From assembly GCA_944548615.1 (NCBI GenBank), contig OX155957.1, forward strand, positions 28,170,935 to 28,234,934: a stretch of DNA of 64,000 bases, in the 5' to 3' direction. A model generated the notes under the pieces. That model was not told where the DNA came from. It saw nothing but the letters and a program-made list of their open reading frames with translations, and searched no databases. Made by a program: the position numbers and the translations under genes. Positions 10,661 through 22,770 of the stretch are shown here, piece by piece. This DNA is from Micropterix aruncella. Lineage: Eukaryota > Arthropoda > Insecta > Lepidoptera > Micropterigidae. Position 1 is the stretch's first letter. Every line of letters starts with the position of its first letter.

Positions 10661-12895
10661 ATCATAAGAAATATTTTAACAGTAATGTGCACTGCATCCC
10701 AACGCAGTTTTATGTGGAAACGCCGGTATCAATAATTCTACTGCAGAGCGAAACGTCTGAGTTGTCGTCAGAGTAGTCAACGAAAGACTGTTGTATCGTA
10801 CTTGCGTCTTATACGTCGAAATGCAGCGGATAGTACAGACGGTGAATATTTACATAATGGTCGATAATGACGCGTCATACAATCGATGAGGACACAGCTA
10901 CATTCTAGCAAAACAACTGACGTCTTTTGGCGTTTCGGCAGTCAGACTGCTCCAGACATGTTGACACTGCCAGAAACGCAAAAGAAAATAGGCATTTTGG
11001 CCAACTTTTCCAATAGCTTTAAATAATATACCAATGAAAAGATTTCTTTATGAAGATGATGTATTACTAGAATATTAAATATTGCTAAATCCTGACACCC
11101 CTAGGCACCTAAAACATCCAGGCATTGTATTTCTAATAACTATTTAATCGAAAACCGCCGCAGAACACTCGAAACGATAAAGTATATACGTTGTGTGAGT
11201 ACAAACTATATATTTTTAAGAATGCTTGTGTTTGTCAGAAGTATAGGGAGGAGAAATTCTGGGATATATTGCTTGAACTCTGTAATGTGTCTCAAAATTT
11301 CATTGCCGCTCTGTTTACTGAAGTATTCGTATGTATTATGCTAAGGTCAGCTGTCCAACATGGTGTGCTCAATGATATCAGTACATGATAATATAGTATC
11401 TTTTATGGATCTTTAGTGCAAGTAAAATATGATATATTTAATAAATATTTAAGAAGATTCCGAACTCCAAAACTCCGAAACGGCGCATAACTGAGGTAAA
11501 ATGTAAAAGTCATAATTATTCTAGATAAATAAATCTTTCCAATGGCAAATACTTTATCGTTATTGGAGAGGTGGGCCCAGCGCCCATACATTTTTGCCCT
11601 TTCTCCTTTGGGAACGACGTTTGATATGCCGGCAATGGTCTGAACCTTCGTGCTTCATACATTATCATGCTTCATAGGTACATACGATGTATATTCGCTT
11701 TGAGAATCAACTCATTAGTAGAATACATTTTTTGGCCTATAATAGGGATTATTGATTTTGCAAAATATTAAGCCTTTCTATTATATTCTTAGAGCACATG
11801 TTCTCTGGAGAACATTCTCTACCCCAAGAATGGCGGATGTCATTATATAGGTTAGATTGACATTATATTGACAAGTACGGTAGTTTAATTGCTCAAGTTA
11901 CAAAATATCTCCTAATTCCATAAAAATGTAAATATGTTTCATAACCTTTAAGCCAAATTATTTATATAGGATTCTTACGGTAAATGGTTATTTATTATTA
12001 TACAAAGGTATTTTTTTTCACTGAATCTTTTGGCCCCCACACTTTTGCAATGCTTTCTGCAAATTTAAGTTGAAACACCAACATTTTGCAGTTTCATCGT
12101 TGTTCATCTAGATATGCGATATGTCGTGCACTTTTGTTGAGACAGTGAAAGCAATATTGCCTTGTCAGACGCGCCCGTTGTTTGAGAGACGAAACTCAAA
12201 CTGTCAGTGTCCAAACAAAACACAGCTTTAAATAATCTCAATATCGTGGATATTTTGGTTTACCAGCAGATGTTTGCATGAAGCATCGCCGACGAGTTGG
12301 TTGTCCGGCGGTTGTTAATATAAATGTTACAATGACTGCGTGTATGCCGACATAGATATTTTAACATTGGCATTGAACCAACTGACTTGACTCCTCGCTG
12401 TCATTGGGAATTCCCGGACCGGCGTGCGCGTCGTATTTATTTTAATGCGGCCACGATTACAGAGCAATAAATCCCAACTGCGCGCAAGAAATTCGCAATA
12501 AATAGATCTTGGTCATCCGTGACCGACGCGATCGTTATGGAGACGCGTAAGTCATGCAAAAAATTGCTGTTTTTTGCTCGTCTGGGAGCGAGAGACGACG
12601 AGGCGCTTCATTTACTATTCTGTTTTTCTTTTTGAGGTCATCATATGAAAATACCATCTAAACAAAGACAATTCGAACTTCCAAAACCGCCTATACTCGT
12701 AATTATCGACCATTTTCCAGAACTTGGCACTTTGACGGTTGCTTTAGTTAGCGAGTCGAGAACTTATCCTAGAAGTGCGGTATTTGCTTGTATATATCCT
12801 TGAAATTTGGTCAGTTCTTAATAATCTTCTATGATTTCAGCATCTGCAACGTCTTAGTTAATCAATCCTCGAAATCCAGCTTTATCGGAGCAGTT
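10661..12895. other. long stretch without a recognised gene or repeat
   Basis: AT-rich with a few short frames (11191-11388 plus, 11403-11591 minus) lacking motifs. GC-richer patches at 12400-12600. I find no partner for it elsewhere in the window. It may be unique intergenic DNA. Confidence 0.35.
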
Positions 12896-12904
12896 TTGAT
12901 TGAC

Positions 12905-13425
12905 TTAGAGCAGGGTTGGCCGAGCGCCAACATATGGCGTTAATATTTGATTACAATGTATGGCAGAATTCAAATATTATTAGTTTAGCTTGTATATGAC
13001 CTATTCCAATGAAAAGTTCACAATGGCCCAACTCTGTACCAAATATCAAGTCTCTAAGTCCAATAATACGAGATTGAAATATGACTAGGGCACCCCCTGA
13101 TATACCGATTCCAACCACAGCTCTTGCCATAACCATATGATGAATGTATGCCAAATTTCAGCTCAATCGGATAAGGCGTTTGGACGTTATCGAGGAGGAA
13201 TACACACACAGACAGAGAGACACATAAAAAGACTTCAATCTGGAAATGGTTTAATCGTCTCAGAGGGGCCCAAACGAGTAGATATTACCGTCTTCCTTTC
13301 GAAAAAAAATTGTGCGTTCACAATTCTTTCCCTTCTCGTCAGTTAGTGGGCCGAGAAACGAAAAAAAACGTTTTGACACTTCACTTTGCTTCTTTATTTG
13401 CACTGCACAACATCGCCACAAATTA
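12905..13425 (+). repeat. Rep-B copy 1 (microsatellite-bearing element)
   Basis: Hallmarks: GCCAAATTTCAGCTCAATCGG, GTTTGGACGTTATCGAGG, AGGAATACACACACAGACAG, then TCTGGAAATGGTTTAATCGTC, GAAAAAAAATTGTGCGTTC. Three relatives sit at 52785, 55650 (minus) and 61990. A CA/CAGA microsatellite lies at the same internal position in each, as in the microsatellite-associated elements known from Lepidoptera. Confidence 0.8.
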
Positions 13426-13559
13426 TGTATATCCATATCATTGTCGAGAAAAATCAATAAAACAAATAATATAATAAATATACTTTTCTGTCTTATTTAT
13501 TATGTCAAACAACCGCATTGGTCTTCGATTTAATATCAAGAGCATTTGTAAAATCTATG

Positions 13560-14280
13560 TTTGCTTCATGATGATGATGTCCTCCTCATCGTGATCCGAC
13601 GACGGCGACCTCTTGGTTGACAGGACTTCTTCGAATATGCGCGCGGAAGTGACTCGTGAATCGGAAGCGGAAGTGGAAGTGACTCGGTTTGTTTTTGAAG
13701 GTCCGATTACAACGCCTACAGTAAAGTTCAAACGCAGTCGTTGTAAGTATATGTGTAATTGGGCTTCGGACGATTTTTGCGCTGTTGGCGGTTCGAGTAG
13801 AGGTTTTCAAGCCGGGCTTCCTCAAACTCTTTAATTTTTGTGGTCACCATGGAGCGCCACTCGCTGCGTTTGTGAGCAGCCCTCTCCTAGCTCCCAGGTG
13901 GAATACCACTGGCGGTTAAGTGCATTTTTAACACATCTTAATAGCGTAGGTGCTGTCCGCCGACTTTGCGTGCGCCTTTTGAGAGTTGGGCATAAAACAC
14001 GGATTTCGGGAGGCGGTCGTCTTTCATACGCACTATATGCCCACACCACCTCAGCTGAACTTTCATGAGCATAGCTTCCATGCCCTGCATTTTCGTCCGT
14101 CGTAACACTTCTGTGTTTGACGCACGGTCTTCCCATGTTATCCTCAGGATGTTTCGGAGGCACCTCATGTGGAAGACGTCTAATTTCTTAATCCCTTTCC
14201 TGTAGAGGCACCACGTTTCGGAGGCATATAACAATATGTGTAGGACAATCGCTTTGTAGACGGCCAGCTTCATACCTATA
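13560..14280 (-). pseudogene. LINE reverse transcriptase C-terminus with terminal zinc finger
   Basis: Minus-strand reading at 14273-13938 has AVYKAIVLHILLYASETWCL, then RWCGHIVRMKDDRLPKSVF, the conserved region after the RT core in RTE/CR1-type LINEs. A frameshift follows LRY; the reading resumes as DVLKMHLTASGIPPG, shifts again to RSEWRSMVTTKIKEFEEARL, and ends with a C2H2-like finger (CRRCNRTF ... HFRAH) near 13640. An (ATC)n tail lies at 13568-13580. At least two frameshifts make it a pseudogene. The catalytic RT blocks are absent. Confidence 0.8.
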
Positions 14281-15035
14281 CATCATATAGGTACATAACT
14301 TATACAACATACATAGTACTTACTCGTATAATTCGACATGACATAATGTTTAGTGACTTCCCGTATCCATTGCCAGCTATCTCTGACTGTGATTTATATG
14401 CTAGCGGTATATCACGCACGATCACGTCAGACGATCACAGGGGAATTTAGATCAGCTGCCTCGGTGTCCGCCGACCGATATAACGAGAATATACGGCATA
14501 ATCGGCCGCTTCAATTGCCCACATACATTATATTCATTTTCACTGTTTTACCGTCTACGTACAATTGATGGACGCATTGTTGGGATTATGCATTTGATAC
14601 AATGCATAAATCATTCATTTAAATTTTAAATGTAGAAGTCGTGTGGAGTATGCGTAATGACCGAAAGAAAGTATTAGCTATTTATGATATTAGGCTTAAA
14701 GGGGCTCATCACGTTTTTAATTCTCCATAATTTTCTAATACATTTTATTCATATATTTACTGAAGTAAAGAAATTGAAGAACAACAGCTTAAGATCGACC
14801 CAGCTCAAGTAACAAACATCACTGTACACATCTAACGTAGATGCACAAATGTGGCGTTAAAACATAAAGTAATAGTATTGTAGGTATTAATATTATTTAA
14901 AAAAAAGAGAAAATAGAAATGAAAGGAAAACAAATACACATTACCTTGTTATGTCATTTAAACTTAAAAAATATGTATAGATATTTTTAGATAGATTGAT
15001 AAATCACAAATATTTACCACCGATTATATTATATA
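14281..15035. other. AT-rich sequence, nothing recognised
   Basis: Mostly low-GC DNA with one 71-residue frame (14353-14568) lacking motifs. Confidence 0.35.
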
Positions 15036-15039
15036 TAAT

Positions 15040-15262
15040 ATTATAAATAAGATAAAAACGATTTTACCGCGTTAAGTTTGTATTACCTGTCAGTGATACC
15101 GCCGTTGTCCAGGGTAGACTGTCTGTCTGCCAGACTGCCAGTCTACCCTGGACAACAACGGTTGCAACATCGCCGAAACGTAGTGTTCAAACTTCAGGCG
15201 GTTAAATCGTTTATCTATCATTTATAATGTCAAACAACCGCGATAGTCTTCGATTTCATATA
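15040..15262. repeat. foldback element with an 18-bp perfect core hairpin
   Basis: Core arms GTTGTCCAGGGTAGACTG (15104-15121) and its exact reverse complement (15139-15156) with a 17-base loop. Outside the core the arms continue imperfectly: AAAAACGATTTTACCGCGTT on the left against AACGATTTAACCGCCTGAAG (minus) on the right. The right outer part, TGTCAAACAACCGCGATAGTC, recurs at 13504, 31689 and (minus) 57400, so it belongs to a dispersed family. Confidence 0.7.
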
Positions 15263-15935
15263 TATAAGAAAATAAATTAATTATTAGTATAATTAAGTTT
15301 TTTTGAATGTTTAAGTTGAATAAGCCAGTTATAAATACCATTTTGTTTACCAAAAATATGTGCGAAAAATAAACTTTCCGCGAAACGACTTTCATTAACT
15401 TGCGATGTTTGGAAGTGTTTCATTTTCCACGCCAAAAGTAGTCATTTAAAAAAAACCACGACAAATTTGGTTTAAAAATTAAAATTTATCGACGTTGCGA
15501 GACTAAAATTCGGCTCGCCGAAAGCTTCGTACATTTTTTTGTAAACAAACCTATAACTTTTTTATACTCCAAATGTATGGGAAAAGTATAAAAAATGAGA
15601 TATTATGAATATAATTGACATGTAAAAGTGACATTTCATTTGGTTCTTGCTCTGACAATTCTAAGAATATAAACAGGAAAAATACTAACGGTTGCAGGAA
15701 AACGTAATAGCGCATGCTTTATGAAATATTTTTATTGATATAATACAAATATATTACTATGATAGTATATAGCGCTTAACGTGGTTTGTAATTTACAAAG
15801 CCACGTCTATCTATCTATAGCATTTATTGATTTGTTGTTGTAAACATCACAAGAAGATTTTTCGTCGGTGTTTAGTTTTGTTAATCTGACTAGTTTCAGT
15901 TTTTTTTCATTCTTCTGTAGATTATGTGGTTTCTT
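15263..15935. other. AT-rich sequence, nothing recognised
   Basis: No frame or repeat partner I can support. Confidence 0.3.
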
Positions 15936-15939
15936 CTGC

Positions 15940-16080
15940 CCACCCTAGAATGGGCTAGTCCTAGTTGGGTGACATAAACAAATAAGCAAAAGGTTAAGGT
16001 TCTGCCATTCGGTTCCTGTTATATTTGTAGGCAAAATCAATATTTTGTAGTAATTAATTCTTAAATAAATAAATAAATCA
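15940..16080 (+). mobile_element. LINE 3' end with (AAAT)n tail
   Basis: AAGGTTAAGGTTCTGCCATTC, TTCGGTTCCTGTTAT and TAATTAATTCTTAAATAAAT match 43850-43975 closely, both ending in AAATAAATAAATAAA. Coding sequence is missing. Confidence 0.7.
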
Positions 16081-16337
16081 CTGGCCACAAAATCCAGGCG
16101 CCAAGCAGTTTGACAAGATAGAATTTGTCAAGCTTTATGACGTGACTCTTATTAGCCCAGCCAATTAAAAAGAAAATATGTGGTAATAACTATGTAAGTT
16201 TTACAAAATTGTATTGATGTTGATGACATGAGGGGATATCCGATCACACGGCTACTGACACTAATACCTAATTTTAGGTACTTTGTGGCTTACATCCACC
16301 TATGTATGTGTCTATTGGCCACCATTTCATACTACAA

Positions 16338-16490
16338 CTTGAGGTGTCAAAAACAACGGGTGAACCCGTTACTCGAGGGAGTTTTAACGGCATTAAGTCG
16401 TTCTATCTGTTGGAGTGAGCGTGAAAGACCTTAGCGGACAAAGGACAGTCCACTGTCTACTCTACCGACAAACCCGTAAGACAACCACGC
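16338..16490 (-). repeat. Rep-A fragment, antisense
   Basis: Reverse complement of the Rep-A 3' end: AGGTGTCAAAAACAACGGGTG, GTCGTTCTATCTGTTGG, TGAGCGTGAAAGACCTTAGCG. Its 3' end is at the left (16338). It lies head-to-head with the next entry. Confidence 0.7.
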
Positions 16491-16499
16491 ATCACAGCG

Positions 16500-16697
16500 A
16501 GGCACTGGGAAGAGGACCAATGGCTCGTCGTAAGGCGTTGGTCTCTGAAAAGTATATTAGCTTTGATGGACGGTAGGTTTGTACTCGTCTCCAAGTCTTC
16601 TACGTTCACCTCACGGGAGACAGAACGATCATTATCGTTTAAACTTCTTGGACCGACGGGTAGTCGACACCTGCTGTAGTCGACACCTCCAACTGCG
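16500..16697 (+). repeat. Rep-A 3' fragment
   Basis: GGCTCGTCGTAAGGCGTTGG, CTTCTACGTTCACCTCACGG, AACGATCATTATCGTTTAAAC, then GTAGTCGACACCTCC. 5'-truncated; the end motif appears twice (16666 and 16678). Confidence 0.8.
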
Positions 16698-16899
16698 CTT
16701 TATTCATTCTTGGTTCTAATACAAAAGGCGGTTTTCTTGTATCCCTCTGCCAGTTCTTCTTCTTCTTTCTTTTTGGCAATCCAACCAATGAGAGTGATTT
16801 CTGCCAGGTGGTTACTTATTTTTTTTAATACGACAACTGTATTTTTAGTAGGACAGCACTGAAACAAACAGACACAAAACTTACACTAAAGGAAACAGT

Positions 16900-17595
16900 A
16901 GAAACTAGTATATTATGGAATGGAATATTGTTACAAAAGGGAAATTTGGTTGAGGGAGATAAATTTACAGAGGATTTTGAAGACCTTTTGGAGAGTTAAG
17001 GGAGAGGAGATGGTCCACACACAGTGGGAGCTGAATTTTGAGGGCTGTAAGGTCCGAGACGAAATTAGGATAGTTATTGTTAAATGGGCAATTAAACCAG
17101 AGGTGGTCGGCAGTGCAGACTGCATGACCGCAATCGCATTGGGGGGACGGGAGGACGTGTATCCTATAGAGGTGAGCGGGAGTGCAGCTGTGGCCAATAC
17201 GCAATCTATAAATGACTGCTATTTCCTTGCGGCTAAGTGGCTGATGATGGAACCATGACTTAGACTGGATCCCCGGCTGTAAGGTGGATTACCTTTGCGC
17301 CTTGATTTTGGATGACAGACGCCACCTCTGTATCCATGTGTGGGATAACTGGGAATCAAGGGTGGGGAAGAGATCAGAGAGGGGCAGGCGGATGCCGCCA
17401 GCAGCGCCGAGCGTATGGGCCGCATTCGCCAGCTCGTCCGCCCTCTCATTTCCCCTAATACCTGTATGTCCTGGGATCCAACAGAGGATCACCCGAAAGT
17501 TCGCTGACTGCAAAGTAAAGTATTTTAAACGTATATCATTCTCAATGTGAGTTCTGCCAGTTGTATTATCTATAATATATAATAATGCCAACCTA
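16900..17595 (-). pseudogene. I/R1-group LINE: RNase H domain and C-terminus
   Basis: Minus strand. At 17591-17289 the reading contains WIPGHTGIRGNERADELA, the conserved HTGIxGNExAD block of the RNase H domain of I/R1/LOA-group LINEs. A frameshift follows, then at about 17240-16965 the frame gives SRKEIAVIYRLRIGHSC, CDCGHAVCTADHLWFNC (C-x-C...H-x4-C) and ends near 16925. The order RNase H then RLRxGH then zinc motif is the normal C-terminal order. The RT domain is absent (5' truncation) and at least one frameshift splits the reading. It is a different subfamily from 655-1062. Confidence 0.85.
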
Positions 17596-18000
17596 GCCTA
17601 AAAACCAGTTTTAAAACTTATCCAATACGGTATTCGAAATGATTCATTTATTGACTTAATTATGACATGTCACGGCAATATCAGCGGCAGTTAAAAACGA
17701 TAAGCTGCTATCTATAAAACAAAATAACTGCATTACAAATACCCAAATGGTTCCGCTATCAGGACTATAGGTCATCTCGGTTCATATTTAAATTAACGCA
17801 GATTAATAGCCGGTTTTATAGCTGCGACCGGTATATTATTATTACGTTAACTGCGAAAAGCTGTTTTCTGGCAAGACGCTGTTTATTTCCGACGCCCCAC
17901 TGAATAAATCATCCGTAATTACACGTCTCGAAGCACGAGAACCGCGCGAAATTCGCGGAATTATAACAATATTCAAGGCCACGGACTGTGAAGACGAATC
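17596..18000. other. unassigned sequence
   Basis: No frame or repeat recognised. Confidence 0.3.
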
Positions 18001-18600
18001 GACTTCTTTTTTTAAATTTTATTTTCTTTATTTATTTACAAAAAATAGCAATTATTTTTACAGAATGATTTTGCGTCACCCCCGACTAAGCCACGCCACA
18101 GTGCCTGTACAAAGGAAAACGCCAATTTTATATGATATTATTTTTAAATTTAAAATTCAGTTTTATGAAAAGATGATAAGAAATCGTTATAGTTAATTAA
18201 AAAAAGTAAAAATAAAATAAAATAAACAAAACAATCTATAAAAATCTGAATAATCATTATATAATAAAAGTAGCAGAAAATTATTATAAAATGAATTCAA
18301 GTACGAAATATTGTTATAAAAATAAAAACCTGAATTCCCTCGTGTTTACATGTAAGCAATTTAAATTGTTGGAGGTGTGAGAGTGTGTAAATTGTGTATG
18401 TATGTAATATTGACTATGTATTTCTATTTCTATATTAGGTACTTTATCGTTTTTCCTGTTTGACTAAAATTCATTGAATATTTCTATTACTAGGTAGGCA
18501 CTACATATTATTAACATATTAACTATTTTTAATCGCAATTTAAACACATAAGACATATAAATTTACATTTTGACAATGGTAACATTTTTTTGTATCTTTT
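18001..18600. other. AT-rich, possible LINE 3' UTR
   Basis: AAATTTTATTTTCTTTATTT at 18010-18040 looks like a reversed LINE A/T-rich tail. The rest of the stretch is low-complexity AT-rich DNA. No coding sequence recognised. Confidence 0.3.
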
Positions 18601-19790
18601 TATTTATTTATTTATTTTTATTTTTTTATATTTAAGTCCATAAAAAATCACATTTAATTACAAAAACATTCTCTTAGCCTAATATTTCATAATTAATTAA
18701 ACAGTTTTTTAATTTACCTAACTCGGAAAGAGATTCAGAAATAATAGTTTGTGGTTTACCACCTCACTAGGAATAACCTGTATCGAGGTGGTACCAACAG
18801 AAATCGTATATTGCCTGCCGAAAGAGCATGATATACCCGCTCTTAGGTTTTCATTTTATTTTAATATTTTTTTTAAACTTTATATTGCAATGGTACTTAC
18901 AATTAATAATTACAAGGATACAAGGGGGTAGTTACTTTATTCTAAAATTTAAAAATTTTGAAGATACCAAATTAAACAGAAGGTATTTTTGTTCAAATAT
19001 TCGTAAATAAATATTCTTACATCTAATATAATACATACATAGATACGATAATCGCATAAACTTTACATGAATTTATATTAAAAGTATATATAAATGAAAA
19101 TTATTATAAATAAGTACATACATATAATATGATAATTAAAAAATAAAAAATAGAAAAAAATATTATTATGATAATACGAGTATATATTTACATATGCAAA
19201 AGTGCCTTGATAACTATTTATCAAAGAAAATGACAATTTGCAATTCCATTTTATTATATAATATCGAAGTTAATTAAGAATGTAGGTAGGTACTACAATA
19301 CAATACAATATAGCCGTAAATTTGCATAATATATATAAATAGAAATATGTTCATTCAAGAGATTTTAATAACGCCTCGCAGTCTTTCCTAGATTTATTTA
19401 GCAGCCAATTTATAACCACTCTTCGAAAAGTAGGGTATGGTAAGTACGTCCATTCTCAGTTTATTGTATAGTCTCGGAGCTAGAAAAGTATAATGTCGTT
19501 GTCCATATGTCGTGTTCATTTTTACCTCAGGTTGTCTGTAACGATGTCTAGTCTCATGTCCATGGTCCCGAAGTTTAGAAGTACATTAAAACCGCTTTTA
19601 GGTACAACTGTCGGATGTCCATTACGTTAAAGTCTGTGAATAATTGGTCGGATGGGAAACGGAGCGGTTTTTTATTAATAACCCTAATGAGGGCTTTTTG
19701 GGCTTTTATTACCGGGTCAAGAATTGATTTAGCCGCTCCACCCCATCCTATCTGCCCAGGAACCCAGGGTGAAGAATCAGGCCATTCTTA
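18600..19790 (-). mobile_element. Jockey/CR1-like LINE, 5'-truncated, long AT-rich 3' UTR
   Basis: The minus strand from 19785 reads ILDPVIKAQKALIRVINKK, FPSDQLFTDFNVMDIRQLYL, then after a break FLAPRLYNKLRMDVLTIPYF and SGYKLAA. This is the region after the RT core in Jockey/CR1-like LINEs (LYNxLP-like motif). The frame has several stops. Downstream is a long AT-rich UTR ending in the (AAAT)n-type tail near 18600-18640. No long open frame is left, so this fragment is easy to miss. Confidence 0.7.
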
Positions 19791-19795
19791 CGATT

Positions 19796-19958
19796 AAAAA
19801 AAATACATTGTCATCGGATTTTAATCAACATGTACATTTTCAACTTAATATGATACAGAGTTCTGAGGTAACAAACATAAAAAAAAGATAAAACCGAATT
19901 GATAACCTCCTCCTTTTTTCCTCCTCCACCTTCCTTCCAGAAGTCGGTTAAAAAATAA
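19796..19958 (-). repeat. Rep-C module (GGAGGAGG type)
   Basis: Read on the minus strand: TTAACCGACTTC..GGAGGAGGTTATCAATTCGG, then GTTACCTCAGAACTCTG and TGTACATGTTGATTAAAATCC. Same module as 57345 (plus) and 61800 (minus). Confidence 0.75.
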
Positions 19959-21215
19959 ATTAACGCAATCTATAACTTCAATATTTAGAAATATATGAGG
20001 AATGAAAAACGCCATTAATCACCTAAGAGCTGATCGATCGAATGGAATTTAGAAAAAAATTAAATCACCATTAGATTAGAACAAGATTAAACCATTTAGG
20101 AATCTTACGCGCTCGAGCACGAGCTCGTTTAATGACATAACCCAGTTTATTGCACCGCAATCGCCATCTAAGGAATGTCGCCACGGCCGCTCTTCCTTTT
20201 GTAACTAATGGCTTTTATATCTAATGACTTTTATAATGTAGAGTGCGGAGTCTCCGGCTGTCCTGCTCTCCTCCACATACTTGGCTGAATGGTACGCAGT
20301 GGCTTATTATGGATATAGCAGCTTCGAAAACTGGTTTTCGTGTTGGAAGGCGATTAATGGGCGCTCTGCGGGAATTTTATGCCTTTTTTAGGAGCTGTGT
20401 AGGTCAATGGTTGACCAAAAACGCACAATCGTTTCTACGTGTTTAAATCGCCACGGAACGTAACTAGTAACTCTTCGTGGAATTTGATGGCTGTCAGGTA
20501 TGTTACTATGTTAGCATGCCATTTATTTCAACTCCGAAAAAAGTTTTGAGGACGGCTTAAATAACAGTAACTGTCTATTTAGTCGAGGGTGGACATTTTT
20601 AATATTCTGGTGTTCTATGCTCTGGTGGAATTCTAAAATTTTCCAAAAAAATTGAACGAACTGATGAGGAGTGTCTTCTCCCGCAGTGAAAAATGATTGA
20701 CGAAATTTCGGTGATAATTCATATAATAAAGTATTAAAATGATTCGGCCCATTACAGGTACGGTTAATTATAATAATTAATGTCAATTGAATATTTAATC
20801 TGTAAAGGTGGTCATGTTATTATGGGATGGCCTTAATGTTCTGTAGTCATCAGTTTTGCTGGTTGATAATACTTTGACATGTTGAAATAAAACAGATAGA
20901 TTGTTTTATTTTTGGTTTTGATGCGAACTTTCTCTGTGGGAATTAATTATAAAATGAGGCGTTGTAGATGGTAAATTTAGTCTAAATATTTCTTACATAG
21001 CTCTATATTAGCCCCTCCATTACGTTTTCAATCGTGTATCTATTCGATTAATGCATAGAAATCTTCTCTCCTCTCCTATCCTTCGCTCCTTGCGAATTAT
21101 TCCAAATCCCAATTTTATTTGAAAAAATGGCATTTTTGTTACTTAATTAATTTTTGTTATGTAATAAGTTTTTCTTCTTTTTGTGTTAATTTTTAATTTA
21201 TCTCTTGGCACCTAA
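19959..21215. other. unassigned sequence
   Basis: One 87-residue minus frame (20523-20786) and one 67-residue plus frame (20243-20446) have no motif I know. No repeat partner in the window. Confidence 0.35.
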
Positions 21216-21224
21216 ATTTTTACA

Positions 21225-21335
21225 CTTCCACGAAGGTTGGCTGTAAGAGATTGTATTTTAGGCAATAAGTCCGCCTTTTGTATGTTTTTGTTTAATGTGC
21301 AATAATGAATCTCTATCTATCTATCTATCTTCTAA
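21225..21335 (+). mobile_element. LINE 3' end with (CTAT)n tail
   Basis: GAAGGTTGGCTGTAAGAGA, GGCAATAAGTCCGCCTTTTG and TTTAATGTGCAATAATGAATC are the 3' terminal sequence type very common in lepidopteran LINEs, here followed by (CTAT)n. Coding part absent. Confidence 0.65.
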
Positions 21336-22145
21336 TATATTCTGATATATTTCTATGGCATTCTTGCTAGTATCTTCTCATTTTTTTTTGCCAATTACTA
21401 TTGATCCCATATGTCATCGTTTCATTGCATTATTTGCCAGTATGTAGTTCCATCGAGTTAAACTATCTCTGTAGTTATATGGTCTTTTTGTACCAGCTTC
21501 TTTGGTTTTTGCCTATCGTATTCATTCCTTCGTACTTCCAAAAGTCTTGCTCCAATCTGCTGATATCTCATCTTGCCATTTTTGAGGGGGTTTTATTTCA
21601 GAATACAAGCTCCAGTGCGACCAGGAAGCGTCCTCCATATAAGGGCATCGACTTGTACGAACCGATACATCATGCTATCGATAGTATGGCATGAGTCGGC
21701 CGTTAGCGGTGAGTCGGCCCGCATGCCGCAACCCACTCGGAACCGGTTGTTATTGCGTGTCTCGTGTTTTTTTTATGTACGGAATCTTAATGACTGGTCT
21801 GGACTTTCTTCTGTGTCGTGATCGCGTGCTTGCGCTGTCTGTCTCCGTAGTTTGTTTTTAACCGTGGGAGGCATTGTGTACGCGAGTCAGTCGCGATGCG
21901 ATATGCTAATACGACCTTTCGCCGCAGAGCGGCACAGCTCGATCGCAGAATAGCGAGCGAACATGTAATGTAATATTTAATCTATTCATCATACGCGTTG
22001 TCAAGCGTTTATTCGAGAACACTGCATCAGAACTGCGTTGCAAAATCAGATAAAAACGCGGATGGAACCGATGAGATTGAGCGATTTCACATTTGTTTTA
22101 AGTGGACTTTCCGTCTCGGCGTCTTACCGCTAACGGTGTTGCCGG
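21336..22145. other. unassigned sequence
   Basis: Two overlapping frames at 21401-21821 without recognised motifs. GC rises near 21700-21970. Nothing supported. Confidence 0.3.
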
Positions 22146-22149
22146 TGGC

Positions 22150-22770
22150 ACGTTCCCAGGGTTGTCAGATTTTAGTTTTAGACTGGACATCTGGGGGTGT
22201 CAACCCAACGAGCGGATCCACCACCCCAGGGAGCTTTAACTACACCAGGTCGGTCTATCTACAATGGAGTGAACGCGAAGACTTAGCGGGACAAAGACAG
22301 TCCGCCGTCTAGCTACGCCAGCTTGCCAGTGAGAGTCCAACGCCTTACCGCTCGGCAGTGTAAAATTGGACGCAGCGGGCAGCCTCTCGCCCCCACTGTC
22401 ATATTTGGTAGAATTTCTCTGTTCCCCCGTCAGGTTACAGGTCCGAAATGGCTTGCGCGGCATCTATACCTGATGTGAATTCAGCGGTAATTCATTTTGA
22501 AATTTTCGCGGACTATGGCGTTCTTTGCCCGTCATACCACTCAGGGTCGAGTGGCCAATTGGTCGTTTCAAGAGTGACTGACATCAGGTCAGCATCCACC
22601 CCCCGCCGCTTAGGACACAGTATATCGATTCCAGGCTCCCCCAGTTATTCACCGGAGAACAAAGTCGATTGGCTGACGCCGCACAGTGCGCAAACCGCCC
22701 AGTAGCGCCCACGGACGCTAGTCTGCCAGGGGAACTGATACACCTGCCGTGGCATGGGAAACAGAGTCCT
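22150..22770 (-). repeat. Rep-A copy, antisense, near full length
   Basis: The reverse complement carries the family hallmarks in order: GGCGGTTTGCGCACTGTGCG (near 22700), GGAATCGATATACTGTG, the middle CCGCGAAAATTTCAAAATG and TAAGGCGTTGGACTCTCACTGG (near 22325), with the 3' end at about 22180. Diverged but collinear with 7306-8490. Confidence 0.8.
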
